A stretch of DNA of 64,000 nt from Streptomyces sp. NBC_01707 (GCF_041438805.1 NZ_CP109190.1:4154001-4218000), one strand, 5' to 3'; numbered from the stretch's first letter, positions 8,509 to 16,720 are shown. A program made the numbers and translations. Notes: a model not told the origin generated them from the letters alone.

Positions 8509-8916
8509 TCAGGAGGTCGAGGGACGGGTGCCCAGGCCGCGGCCGACGAGCGGGGACACCGTACGGATCAGCTTCAGTTGTGTGGAGCGCAGGATCTTCA
8601 CGGTCGTGTCGTCGGACCAGCCGGTCGTCGTCGACCACTCGTAGCCCGAGCCGACCACCTCGCTGGCGAACGCCAGCTCCGTGGCGAGCAGGGCCCGCGC
8701 CCAGTCCATCGGCTCGAGGGGTTCCTTCGCGGCCAGCGCCGTGCGGATTCTGTCCCCCCGCCGGTTCAGGTCGTCCGCGTCATCGAAGCCCATGGCCACC
8801 GCGAACTCCTCCGTGCAGCGCGCCGGTCCGCTCCACTCGACCAGGCCCTGTTGCAGGAGCCGGGACTCCTCCTCCGTCAGCTTCAGCTGCTCCGCTGTCT
8901 GTAAGCGAGTCCTCAC
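8509..8916 (-). CDS. Hypothetical protein in the pilin-toxin island
   Basis: This 135-residue protein begins with GTG after a GGAAGGGTGG ribosome site. It is soluble, helical and acidic in its first half (TAEQLKLTEEESRLLQQGLV) with a Trp-rich middle (GYEWSTTTGWSDD). I do not recognise the family. It is divergent from the pilin-toxin gene (163 bases between starts) and shares the GGGCCC cluster in that gap. It could be a cytoplasmic accessory or a second immunity-type protein, but nothing in the sequence proves this. Confidence 0.75.
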   Translation of the reverse strand: MRTRLQTAEQLKLTEEESRLLQQGLVEWSGPARCTEEFAVAMGFDDADDLNRRGDRIRTALAAKEPLEPMDWARALLATELAFASEVVGSGYEWSTTTGWSDDTTVKILRSTQLKLIRTVSPLVGRGLGTRPSTS

Positions 8917-8988
8917 CCGTCCACCCTTCCGTTCGTCCCGCCGTGACTGCGTTCGGGCAGGACGCTACTTCCTTGCGGTTCAGGCGTC

Positions 8989-9045
8989 TTGGGCCCCAGG
9001 ACACGGGACGGGCACCGCTTCCGGCATTGGGTCCACAGGCCCAAG
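8989..9045. promoter_or_regulatory. GGGCCC motif cluster upstream of the pilin-toxin gene
   Basis: TTGGGCCCC (8989-8997), TTGGGTCC (9027-9034) and GGCCCAAG (9038-9045) lie between the divergent 135-residue gene and the pilin-toxin gene. The last two face each other as an inverted pair with a short spacer. The last half-site ends 34 bases before the toxin start. Confidence 0.5.
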
Positions 9046-9079
9046 ACACCGGCGTGTCAGGACTTTTAGTGTCGGGACC

Positions 9080-10705
9080 ATGTCTCAGCTGGGGGATTTG
9101 CGTCGTCGGATCCGGAGGTGGTCACGGGGTTCCGTGCCGCGCACGGACGTGCGGTTGGTGGGCCTGCGCCGTCGGCGTGATCGGGGGCAGGGCGCGCTGG
9201 AGTACCTGGGGCTCGTTCTGGTGGTCGGGGCGATCGTCGGTGCGCTCGTCGCGACCGGGATCGGTGCAGAACTCACCGAGAAGATCGGTGTGCAGGTCTG
9301 CCGGATCGGGGGCGGCGGGAACTGCGGCGGAGACAGCAGCACCGAGGCGAGGGACGGCGATTCGGGAAAGCCGGGCACCGGTGACCCGGCCTCGGACCGT
9401 AACGACGACGGCACGCCGAAGACGCCCGAGCAGGTCGATTACGACAAGGCGCTGAAGGAACTCCAGGACGCCCAGGCGGAGCAGAAGTCCAACACCGACA
9501 AGGCGAAGGAAGCCGCGAAGGAACTCGCGAAGATCCTTGCCGACGAGCTCGGGATCACCGACGCACTGGACTGCATCACCCAGGGCGACATGGGCGCCTG
9601 CACCGAGACACTCATCAATGTGCTGCTGACCCTGATCGGCGGTGCGGTCGGGAAGCTCGGGGCGAAGTACGGCGCCCCGTGGAAGTGGAAGAAGGCGTAC
9701 AAGCTCATCAAGAGCTTGAAGAAGCACGGCGGCGACCTCTACGACGCCCTCAAGGGCCTGGTGAAGAACCGCAAGAAGGTCAAGGAAGCCGAGAAGAAGC
9801 TCGAGGACGCCGGAAAGAAGCTCGACGACGCGAAGAAGGACCCGCCCAGGAAGGAGGACAAGCCGGACGAGAAGAAGCCGACGACCTGCCCCGCGCGGCA
9901 CAGCTTCCTCGCCGGCACCCCGGTCCTGCTCGCCGACGGCCGCCGCGTCCCGATCCAGAACGTCTCCGTCGGCGACCGTGTGGTCGCCACCGACCCGGTG
10001 AGCGGTGTGACCGGCGCCCGTCGTGTCGAGCGGACCATCACCACGTACGACGACAAGCACTTCACGCGGCTCGTGGTGGCGACGGACGGCACGCAGGCCC
10101 GGCTGACGGCGACGGACACCCACCCGTTCTGGCTGAGCGACAGCGGTCGCTGGGCCGACGCGGGCGAGCTCGGCCGTGGTGACGAGCTGCGCACGGTGGC
10201 CGGCTCCACGCTGACGGTCACCGGCGTCTCCCGGTACACCCGGCGACTGACCACCTACGACCTGACGGTCGAGGGCGTCCACACGTACTACGTGGGCGTC
10301 GGCGCGTCGAACGCGCTCGTCCACAACAACGACTGCGAGATGTCTCCCGAAGAGGCCGAGGCAGCCAGGAAGCCCGAGGTGGGCGAGGGCGACGCCAAGA
10401 AGTTCAAGGACCACTTCCTGCGTCACAAGAAGCTGGTCGAGGACGCGCTGGGCACCAAGTACAAGAAGCTCAAGGAGGACGGCCCGCGGTTCCGGGAGGA
10501 CATCGCGAAGGCCATCAAGGACGGCACGTTCGAGCTGGTCGGAAAGGGCACGTTGAAGAAGGGCGAGCCCGAGGGGCTGATCTATCGTGGCAAGGGCGTG
10601 ACGATCGTACTGAAGGAGAACGGCGACTTCTGGACTGCGCTCAAGAGCGGTGAAGGCATGGACACCGGCATCGAGTTCACCAAGCTGGTGCCGAAGAGGA
10701 AGTAG
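9080..10705 (+). CDS. Flp-pilin/Hint/polymorphic toxin fusion protein
   Basis: This 541-residue protein is modular. Residues 1-36 are a basic leader ending RRRRDRG; a prepilin-type cut is predicted after Gly36, with Glu at +5 (QGALEYLG), followed by a hydrophobic helix to about residue 62 that closely resembles the Flp pilin at 33.0 kb. A Cys/Gly-rich turn, an acidic linker, an alpha-helical region (about 120-235) and a Lys-rich coiled coil follow. Residues 270-417 are a Hint autoprocessing domain: Cys270 then HSFLAGTPVLLADGR, TDTHPFWLS, GVHTYYVG and the terminal ALVHNN. The last 124 residues (DHFLRHKKLVEDALG..., GLIYRGKGVTIVLK) form a small basic toxin-like domain, perhaps an RNase of the BECR type. 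Such architecture is known for polymorphic toxins, but a pilin-type N-terminus is unusual. An immunity-like gene follows. Confidence 0.85.
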   Translation: MSQLGDLRRRIRRWSRGSVPRTDVRLVGLRRRRDRGQGALEYLGLVLVVGAIVGALVATGIGAELTEKIGVQVCRIGGGGNCGGDSSTEARDGDSGKPGTGDPASDRNDDGTPKTPEQVDYDKALKELQDAQAEQKSNTDKAKEAAKELAKILADELGITDALDCITQGDMGACTETLINVLLTLIGGAVGKLGAKYGAPWKWKKAYKLIKSLKKHGGDLYDALKGLVKNRKKVKEAEKKLEDAGKKLDDAKKDPPRKEDKPDEKKPTTCPARHSFLAGTPVLLADGRRVPIQNVSVGDRVVATDPVSGVTGARRVERTITTYDDKHFTRLVVATDGTQARLTATDTHPFWLSDSGRWADAGELGRGDELRTVAGSTLTVTGVSRYTRRLTTYDLTVEGVHTYYVGVGASNALVHNNDCEMSPEEAEAARKPEVGEGDAKKFKDHFLRHKKLVEDALGTKYKKLKEDGPRFREDIAKAIKDGTFELVGKGTLKKGEPEGLIYRGKGVTIVLKENGDFWTALKSGEGMDTGIEFTKLVPKRK

Positions 10706-10729
10706 CCGCAGAGACAGGGGTGCAGGGAT

Positions 10730-11251
10730 ATGAGCGGCTGGCGGACCGTCGAAGCGGCACTGCGTGAGCATCGCGTCCGCGATGTCCTGGTCCCGGGCTG
10801 GATCGACCGGGACGACGACCTCCCCGAGTTCCGGCCGCAGCCGATGGCCGTATGGCTGCGGCTGGACGACGGGTTGCTGCGGTTCGAGTCGCAGGGCCAG
10901 TACGACCGGCTGGGCGCCACGCGCGTTCCGGGGCTCGACTGGGCCGACATCGAGCTGCTGGCGGAGGCCGAGGACGAGGTGATCGTCGCCTCGTTCGGCG
11001 AGCAGCTCTTCGGCGACGGCCGCGACGAACTGCGCTGCACGCGGCTGCGCGCCTACCGGACGTCCGCCGGCGTCGACTGCACCTGCCTCGCCCTCGATTT
11101 CGAGGGGGGCCGCACGTTGTTCCTCGATCCGACGTGGACGTTCGGCATCAAGGTGGGCAACGCGGCGGACGAGCAGCGTTGGCTGAAGCTGCACGGCGGC
11201 GTGGCCGGTGTCGGCGTCGGTGTCGATACGGCTGTGCTCCACGACGGTTGA
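10730..11251 (+). CDS. Probable immunity protein for the pilin-toxin
   Basis: The 173-residue protein begins 24 bases after the toxin stop, with a GCAGGGA ribosome site, and is thus likely co-transcribed. It is acidic and soluble, with no signal peptide: LVPGWIDRDDDLPEFRPQP, WADIELLAEAEDEVIVASFG and TLFLDPTWTFGIKVGN. I do not recognise a named family. Acidic composition and position directly behind a basic C-terminal toxin domain are what is expected of a cognate immunity protein. The role is inferred from context, not from a motif. Confidence 0.7.
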   Translation: MSGWRTVEAALREHRVRDVLVPGWIDRDDDLPEFRPQPMAVWLRLDDGLLRFESQGQYDRLGATRVPGLDWADIELLAEAEDEVIVASFGEQLFGDGRDELRCTRLRAYRTSAGVDCTCLALDFEGGRTLFLDPTWTFGIKVGNAADEQRWLKLHGGVAGVGVGVDTAVLHDG

Positions 11252-11277
11252 GGGCTGTCCCGGCTTCACCGACCCCC

Positions 11278-11332
11278 GGGCCCAACGCCCCGTTCCCGCG
11301 GACTTGGGCCCGAACTTGGGGCCAAGGGCCCA
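11278..11332. promoter_or_regulatory. GGGCCC motif cluster upstream of the second pilin-like protein
   Basis: Four sites occur in 55 bases: GGGCCCAA (11278), TTGGGCCC (11304), TTGGGGCCAA (11316) and GGGCCCA (11326). This is one of the densest clusters in the window and ends about 95 bases before the GTG start of the next gene. Confidence 0.55.
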
Positions 11333-11427
11333 GGTCATCCGGTCCGCCCGCCCGTACGCTCACGCCACACCCGAGGTTCAGCAGCGGGGCGGGCAGGCAG
11401 TGCGAGTCAGTGGCGGAGGGGAAGACC

Positions 11428-13401
11428 GTGAGAAGTGGCGGCGGTTGGAGAAGCGGAAGCGGGGGCCACATACCGCGGGAGCGCGGCGGGGGTGTGTTCT
11501 TTCCCCTGACGCGCAGTTGGGCCGTCGGCGCCCTCGTCTACGTCTTCGCCGGGATCCTGGTCACGCGTGGACTCGTCGAGACGCTCGCCACCGATGAGCG
11601 GCTCCAGGTATTCACCTGGCGGCTGGCACTGCTGCATGTGCCCAGCGTCATCACCACCCTCCTCGCCACCCTGGCCGCCGCCCGCGTCCTGCCCGACGAG
11701 CAACGCGAGTCCCGTCTGCTGTATCTGCTCGCCACCTTGGGTGTTCCGGTCGTCGGGCTCGCGTACGGCCTCTACGTCTCGTGGCACGTCGTCGGTGTCG
11801 AAGGCGTGCTGATGCCGGTGGTGGTGCTGGTCACCGGCTCGGCCGTGGGGCTGGCCGTCGACCGGCTGCTGGAGGCCGACGAGACGGAGCCCGCCGCGCC
11901 GAACTCGTACACCTGGCGTGACGGCGGTGCCACCGCCATGGAGTACCTCGGGGTGATCGTCCTCGTCGTCACCTTGATCGGCGCGATGGCGATGGCGGGT
12001 GTCGGCGGGCAGATCGGCGACCGGATCCGGTGTGCGATCAGCTCGATGGGCGGCGGCAGCGCCGGATGCACGACAGGCGGCGGGGACCCGACCGCGAAGC
12101 CGAAGACCGATGCCGACTACGAGCCCAAGCTGTGCCAGGTCTCCAGCGTCTCCGACACCGTCGGCGACAAGGTGAAGATCGGCTGGTTCGAGTGGGGCAA
12201 CGAGTACGGCTTCCAGCAGAAGGTCAGCCAGGCCAAGACGGACGTGAACGAGGACGGCAAGGTCGACGAGAACGACAAGCTGGTCTACATGACGTTCACG
12301 GACGCCGCGTCCGTCGGCGCCACCGGCAGTACGCCCGGCGTCAAGCTCGGCAAGCTCGGCAAGGCGGATGTCGACGTCGGCGGCGGCATCAAGATCACCA
12401 ACGGTGACACCTGGGTCTTCAAGAGCGAGGAGGACGCCAAGAAGATGCGGGACGACATCGAGGAAATGAAGATGTGGGAGACCTCGACCAAGTACAGCGG
12501 CGGCTACGGCGGCGGCTGGTACTCGGGCATGAAGTGGGCCGAGAAGAAGGAGGACGTCGAGAAGAAGATCGGTGACAAGAAGATCTCCTACTCGACCATC
12601 GGTCTCAACGTGTACGCCGACGGCGGTCTCAACATCAGCGCGGGCGACGAGTCCGAGCTCGGTGCCAAGCTGGGCGGCAAGGCCAAGTTCTCCCCCGACG
12701 TGACCATCACCAAGGACGACGTGAACGGCAACGAGTCGTACACGTACACCGCCAAGCTCGAACTCGAGGGCAAGGTCAGCGGCACGGCGGGCCCGCTCAC
12801 CGGCACGGCCGGCGCGAAGGACACCCGCACCGGAGCGATCACCGTCACCCGTGACCAGAAGACCGGCAAGATCGTCCGTATCGACATGACGAAGACGGTC
12901 GAGACGGGCTCGACGTCCGACAAGGGCGAGGCCAAGGGCGACAACGGCAAGAAGGACGGCGACAAGCGCGGCGGCAAGGGCAGCGTCACCGACTCGTCCG
13001 GCGAGACCGGCATCGAGGTCCAGACGAACTCGATCGTCTTCGGCAAGGACGACGACAAGGCCACCGAGGACAAGCGGGCCATCGCCGAGAAGTGGCTGGA
13101 CGGCAGCGGCAACAACACCGCACCGTTCGAGTACATGTTCGGCGACAAGTCGCTGCAGCAGAAGCCCGACGGAACGGACCCCTTCGAGCAGATGATGTTC
13201 CAGGACGGCCTGTCGAGCACCATGCAGTACCACGGCGAGACGGACGCCCAGGAGTTCGGCTTCGAGGTCTCGCTCGGCATGAGTCTCGGGTTCTCCATCT
13301 CGGACGAGCACAAGAAGGAGACACTGACGGACGCGCAGTTCCTCGGAGCTCCGCAGGGCGACAAGCGCAGCTTCCTTCCGTACAGCTACTGCGCGAATTG
13401 A
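11428..13401 (+). CDS. Large membrane-anchored protein with internal pilin-type signal
   Basis: The 657-residue protein has no recognised overall family. Residues about 20-150 hold four hydrophobic segments (GALVYVFAGILVTRGLV, LLHVPSVITTLLATLAAARV, LLYLLATLGVPVVGLAYGLY, VLMPVVVLVTGSAVGLAV). Then comes WRDGGATAMEYLGVIVLVV: Gly167, Ala168 and Glu172 at +5 reproduce the Flp prepilin signal, followed by one more helix and a Cys/Gly-rich turn as in the toxin. The remaining 440 residues are Lys/Asp/Gly-rich, predicted extracellular, and include an EF-hand-like loop (DVNEDGKVDEND) and long beta-rich repeats ending YSYCAN. The GTG at 11428 has GGAGGGG six to seven bases before it. It follows the immunity-like gene and precedes a lipoprotein gene. 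Confidence 0.8.
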   Translation: MRSGGGWRSGSGGHIPRERGGGVFFPLTRSWAVGALVYVFAGILVTRGLVETLATDERLQVFTWRLALLHVPSVITTLLATLAAARVLPDEQRESRLLYLLATLGVPVVGLAYGLYVSWHVVGVEGVLMPVVVLVTGSAVGLAVDRLLEADETEPAAPNSYTWRDGGATAMEYLGVIVLVVTLIGAMAMAGVGGQIGDRIRCAISSMGGGSAGCTTGGGDPTAKPKTDADYEPKLCQVSSVSDTVGDKVKIGWFEWGNEYGFQQKVSQAKTDVNEDGKVDENDKLVYMTFTDAASVGATGSTPGVKLGKLGKADVDVGGGIKITNGDTWVFKSEEDAKKMRDDIEEMKMWETSTKYSGGYGGGWYSGMKWAEKKEDVEKKIGDKKISYSTIGLNVYADGGLNISAGDESELGAKLGGKAKFSPDVTITKDDVNGNESYTYTAKLELEGKVSGTAGPLTGTAGAKDTRTGAITVTRDQKTGKIVRIDMTKTVETGSTSDKGEAKGDNGKKDGDKRGGKGSVTDSSGETGIEVQTNSIVFGKDDDKATEDKRAIAEKWLDGSGNNTAPFEYMFGDKSLQQKPDGTDPFEQMMFQDGLSSTMQYHGETDAQEFGFEVSLGMSLGFSISDEHKKETLTDAQFLGAPQGDKRSFLPYSYCAN

Positions 13402-13453
13402 GCACCCCGCAGCACCGGCGGCACCACCCGGCACCATTGCACGACGAGAGGCG

Positions 13454-13495
13454 ATGAACAGACCATGGCAGCGGCAACGGCAAGGGCGGCAGTGA
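13454..13495 (+). other. Possible 13-codon upstream reading frame
   Basis: An ATG preceded by GAGAGG opens a 13-codon frame whose TGA (13493-13495) overlaps a GTG (13492-13494) in the reading frame of the next lipoprotein. The overlap has the GTGA form typical of translational coupling. It may be a leader peptide or a chance frame. Confidence 0.3.
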
Positions 13496-14067
13496 ACAGG
13501 TCCCGGATGCTCGGCGCGGCTGTCGCCGCCGCCATCGGCCTCACCCTTCTCACCGGCTGCGGCTCCTCGGACGCGGGCGCCGTCCCGGACGGCTGGGGCA
13601 AGCTCGACACGAAAAGCCTGTCCGTCGGCTACCCGAAGGACAAGGGATACAAGGAGCAGTCCGCGGCCGACCGCAGCAGGAGCAACGCGGCCGTCGCGCT
13701 CAAGACGGAGGGCGGGCTGCGCACCGGCATGGTGTCGGTCCAGCTCGACTTCGCCACGGGCGTCGACGACGCGGGCGAGGCGGCCGCCGCGGCGGGCGCG
13801 GGTATCGGCCTCGGCGCTACCCGTAAAGCCACCTCCGATGTGCGGCTGGCGGGCGAGGAGAGCGCACGGGACGCACGTCGGATCGACTACGAGTTCACCT
13901 CGTCCGGCAAGGAGCAGACCCCGGCGAGCGGCACCCCGATGACGGGGGTCGTGGTGGCGGGGGTCGACTCGAAGGACGTACCGTTCGCCATCCGGATCAA
14001 TGCGGTGAAGGGCTCGCTGAGCGCCAAGGATCTCGACGCGTTCGTCGGCTCGATCACCGTGAAGTAG
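13492..14067 (+). CDS. Predicted lipoprotein
   Basis: Read from the GTG at 13492 the product is 191 residues and begins with a compact lipoprotein signal: MNRSRM, a hydrophobic run and LLTGC with Cys23. AAGGG lies five bases before this GTG. An alternative ATG at 13465 would add nine residues. The mature part begins with DGWGKLDTKSLSVGYPK and has a DUF-like beta-rich body without recognised motifs; GEAAAAAGAGIGLG is a small-residue stretch. It follows the giant pilin-like gene by about 90 bases and probably belongs to the same transcript. Function unknown; surface-anchored partner of the upstream protein is an inference. Confidence 0.82.
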   Translation: MNRSRMLGAAVAAAIGLTLLTGCGSSDAGAVPDGWGKLDTKSLSVGYPKDKGYKEQSAADRSRSNAAVALKTEGGLRTGMVSVQLDFATGVDDAGEAAAAAGAGIGLGATRKATSDVRLAGEESARDARRIDYEFTSSGKEQTPASGTPMTGVVVAGVDSKDVPFAIRINAVKGSLSAKDLDAFVGSITVK

Positions 14068-14087
14068 CCCGTGGAGGACTGGCGTTC

Positions 14088-14537
14088 ATGAATGTTCTGC
14101 CCGGCGGCACCGCGACCTTCCTGCTGCTGTTCGGCCTGTTCCTCGGTGCGTTCGCCGTGCGGTCGGCGCTGCGGCTGGGCCGGGTGCTGAGCCTGATCCG
14201 GCACGGGGTGCAGGTCGAGGGCCGGTGCGCGGAGCGACGGGTCGTGGACCGGGGGGCGGACCGGGAGCGTGGGTACGCGACGGAGTACGTGTTCGCGTTC
14301 CGCACGCTCGACGGCCGCGACATGGAGTTCGTCGACCATGCGCCCGGCCCGTTGGGCTTCGAGGTCGGGGCGCCGATCCGGATCACGTACGATCCGGCGG
14401 CCCCCGAGAAGCGCGCCACGGTGGCCGGACCGCGGGCATGGGGGCCGGTACTGATGCCCGCGGTGTTCGCGGCCGGCCTGACAGTGTTCTCACTGGGTCT
14501 GCTGTACGGGTTCGTGGCGATGCGGGGCTGGGTCTGA
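14088..14537 (+). CDS. DUF3592-like membrane protein
   Basis: The 149-residue protein has an N-terminal transmembrane helix (ATFLLLFGLFLGAFAV), an exposed beta-rich middle (VEGRCAERRVVDRG..., ATEYVFAFRTLDGRDMEF, GAPIRITYDPAAPEKR) and a C-terminal helix (VLMPAVFAAGLTVFSLGL). This helix-domain-helix layout with the R/TYDP motif is that of DUF3592 proteins, whose role is unknown. The start lies 20 bases behind the lipoprotein stop, with GGAGG upstream, so the two are likely translated from one message. Confidence 0.8.
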   Translation: MNVLPGGTATFLLLFGLFLGAFAVRSALRLGRVLSLIRHGVQVEGRCAERRVVDRGADRERGYATEYVFAFRTLDGRDMEFVDHAPGPLGFEVGAPIRITYDPAAPEKRATVAGPRAWGPVLMPAVFAAGLTVFSLGLLYGFVAMRGWV

Positions 14538-14618
14538 GGGTGTCGGGCCCGTGCCGGGGTCTCCACGGTCGGCCGAACCTGGCGGGCCGTCAGCCCCGCT
14601 CTCCGTTCCTGGCTTCCG

Positions 14619-15212
14619 CTACCGGCTGGGGACCTCGCTGCCGAACAGCTTCCACGGCGACTGCTCGAACGACGACACTCCCGACAGCTGCGGTTGCACC
14701 GCCGCCACCTCGTGCCGTACGGCCAGCGTGTCCGGCCAACTGTCGAAGAGCGTCGTGCCGTTGACGATGACCCCGTCCCAGTCGGTCGCCTCCGATGCCC
14801 CCTCGCGGTCGACCACGAAGCCGATGCAGAGCACGGAGGCCCTGCCGATCGCCTCCCTGATCGCGCGGACGGCCAGCTCCTGATCGTCCTGGGACAGCCC
14901 GTGGAGCCCGAATTCGAGAGCGACGACGCCACCCCCCGTGCGACGGATGCGCGCGTACACCTCGGCGCCGCTCCTCACCCACAGCAGGAAACTGATCTCG
15001 TCGAGCCGTTGCAGGCCCGCCACGGTCACCAGCTGCTCCCAGGTCACCCGCGCCTGGGTGGCCGGCGGTTCGGAACCGGGGCTGACCAGGGTGATGCGGC
15101 CGGTGGCCGGGTGGTCGAGCCGCAGCCCCGCCGCGCCCAGATCCCCGAGCAACGACTCGGCATCGAGTCGGCTCCAGCCGAGATGGTACGAGTGGAAGAA
15201 ACCGTCTTTCAT
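14619..15212 (-). CDS. Hypothetical protein linked to the pilin set by its upstream motif
   Basis: This 197-residue soluble protein begins MKDGFFHSYHLGWSRLDAE with GAGGTGA upstream. It reads as an alpha/beta protein with two similar halves: one with WEQLVTVAGLQRLDEISFLLWV, another with CIGFVVDREGASEATDWDGVI, and ends with WKLFGSEVPSR. I do not recognise the family. It is convergent with the DUF3592-like gene and carries a triple GGGCCC cluster upstream (15351-15380), like the pilin-related genes. An immunity-like or accessory role is possible but unproven. Confidence 0.75.
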   Translation of the reverse strand: MKDGFFHSYHLGWSRLDAESLLGDLGAAGLRLDHPATGRITLVSPGSEPPATQARVTWEQLVTVAGLQRLDEISFLLWVRSGAEVYARIRRTGGGVVALEFGLHGLSQDDQELAVRAIREAIGRASVLCIGFVVDREGASEATDWDGVIVNGTTLFDSWPDTLAVRHEVAAVQPQLSGVSSFEQSPWKLFGSEVPSR

Positions 15213-15350
15213 CGACGCTTCACCTCATAAGAGTGTGGGGGCACCTCTTCGGATGTGCGTATGAGCATGTCGAATCGCCGCTCGGTGGCGGCAGGCCCTC
15301 AGCTCACGTTCGGTCGGTTACGAGCGTAATGAGCACAGCCGACGGGGGCG

Positions 15351-15380
15351 TGGGCCCACGGGCCCAGGGGCGGGCCCCAA
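15351..15380. promoter_or_regulatory. GGGCCC motif cluster upstream of the 197-residue gene
   Basis: TGGGCCCA (15351-15358), GGGCCCA (15360-15366) and GGGCCCCAA (15372-15380) lie in the 220-base gap between the leftward hypothetical gene and the end of the aldo/keto reductase gene. The first pair repeats the arrangement at 8479-8495. Confidence 0.5.
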
Positions 15381-15432
15381 AACCGGTCCGCATGCACCGG
15401 CGAGGGGGCGACCCGATGAGTACCTGAACGGC

Positions 15433-16488
15433 TCAGGCGACCGGCACGGCAGGTGTGGCGAAGAGCGAGGCGTCCCCGCCCTGGACCCTGTCCCGGACAC
15501 CTGCGCTCGCCTCGTGCGGCACACCCAGCGGAACGGCACTGACATCGCAGAGGCGGTTGTACTGCTCGGGCGTGAGGACGACGTCGAGGGCGCCCAGGTA
15601 GTCGTCGAGCTGGCCCAGTGTGCGCGGGCCGACGATCGGGATCCGGGAGGTCGTCGCGCGTGCCGCCCGCTCGTTGATCCAGGCGACCGAGACCTGGGCC
15701 GGGGGCGCACCGGTCTCCTGGGCGACGGCAAGGACGGCGTCGACGATCGCGGTCTTCTGATCGCTGCTCTCGGTGTGCACCAGGGTCTTCAGGTCGCTGA
15801 GCCGGCCTTCCGCGCTACCACGGTACTTGCCGGTCAGCAGCCCTCCGCCGAGCGGGGACCACAGGGCGGTGCCGAGCCCGAGGCTCTCGGCCATCGGCAG
15901 CAGCTCACGGTCGGCGGTCCGCTCGACCAGGCTGTACTCGACCTGGATTCCGGCGACGGGCGCCCAGTTCTTCAGGTCCGCCAGCGTGGCGGCGCGCGAG
16001 ACGCGCCAGGCGGGGAAGTTGGACAGTGCCGCGTGCAGGATCTTGCCCTGGCCCACGAGGTCGTCGAGGCCGCGCAGGATCTCCTCGACCGGCGTCAGGC
16101 CGTCAGGGAAATGCACCCAGAGCAGGTCGATGTAGTCGGTGCCGAGGCGCCGCAGGCTCGCCTCGACCGAGTGGCGCATGTTCTTCCGGCTGTTGCCGGT
16201 CCGCGACAGACCCGACTGCGGAGCGGCGCCGTTGGTGAACTTCGTGGCCACGACGAAGTCATCCCGCTCCGCGCCGAGGAACTGCCCCAGCAGCGTCTCC
16301 GACTCGCCGAACTGGTACTCGTCCGCCGTGTCGAGGAAGTTCCCGCCGGCCTCGGCGAACCGGTCGAACATACGGCGTGCCTCGCCGGGCTCGGCCCCGG
16401 CGCCCCAGCCGGTGCCGAAATTGCCGGTACCGAGCGCGTACTGGGAGACGCGCAGTCCGGTTCGGCGGCCGAAGGTCGTGTAACGCAT
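15433..16488 (-). CDS. Aldo/keto reductase
   Basis: The 351-residue enzyme is an NADP-dependent aldo/keto reductase of the large AKR superfamily. The catalytic tetrad is recognisable: the Asp/Tyr in FLDTADEYQFGESE, the Lys in VVATKFTNG, and the His in DLLWVHFPDGLTPVEE. The nucleotide-binding C-terminus has IPIVGPRTLGQLDDYL. AGGGAGAA precedes the ATG at 16488. Its closest general resemblance is to sugar-type oxidoreductases of the Tas/YajO type; the substrate cannot be told. A flavin-dependent oxidoreductase gene lies upstream on the same strand after a gap of about 230 bases. Confidence 0.9.
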   Translation of the reverse strand: MRYTTFGRRTGLRVSQYALGTGNFGTGWGAGAEPGEARRMFDRFAEAGGNFLDTADEYQFGESETLLGQFLGAERDDFVVATKFTNGAAPQSGLSRTGNSRKNMRHSVEASLRRLGTDYIDLLWVHFPDGLTPVEEILRGLDDLVGQGKILHAALSNFPAWRVSRAATLADLKNWAPVAGIQVEYSLVERTADRELLPMAESLGLGTALWSPLGGGLLTGKYRGSAEGRLSDLKTLVHTESSDQKTAIVDAVLAVAQETGAPPAQVSVAWINERAARATTSRIPIVGPRTLGQLDDYLGALDVVLTPEQYNRLCDVSAVPLGVPHEASAGVRDRVQGGDASLFATPAVPVA

Positions 16489-16720
16489 GGAGTTCTCCCT
16501 GGAAATCGAGTGCTTCCACGAGCCCCGAAGCTGTCGGCGAGCGGGTGGCCGTGGTCCGCGACGGGGCTGTGGCCCGCACTCGACAGCGACCGCCCGGCTT
16601 CGGCCCGTTCCGTCGCCGCGCTGCTGATCAGCTCCGCCGCCGGTGTCGGTGCCGCCGTACCGGAACGGACTCCTGATACGGAGAACCCTGCGAACCGACT
16701 GCAACGGGCTCCCGGGCGGT

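Noticed and set aside
12241..12290. EF-hand-like loop taken as evidence of a dockerin domain in the giant pilin-like protein
   Set aside because: Only one loop is present and the rest of the dockerin repeat is missing, so a calcium-binding loop is noted but no dockerin is claimed.
9122..13437. Very long open frames on the minus strand opposite the pilin-toxin and giant protein genes (738 and 676 codons)
   Set aside because: They are shadows of the plus-strand genes: low-complexity Leu/Val/Arg-rich translation, no ribosome sites and no recognisable motifs, while the plus-strand proteins have clear domains.
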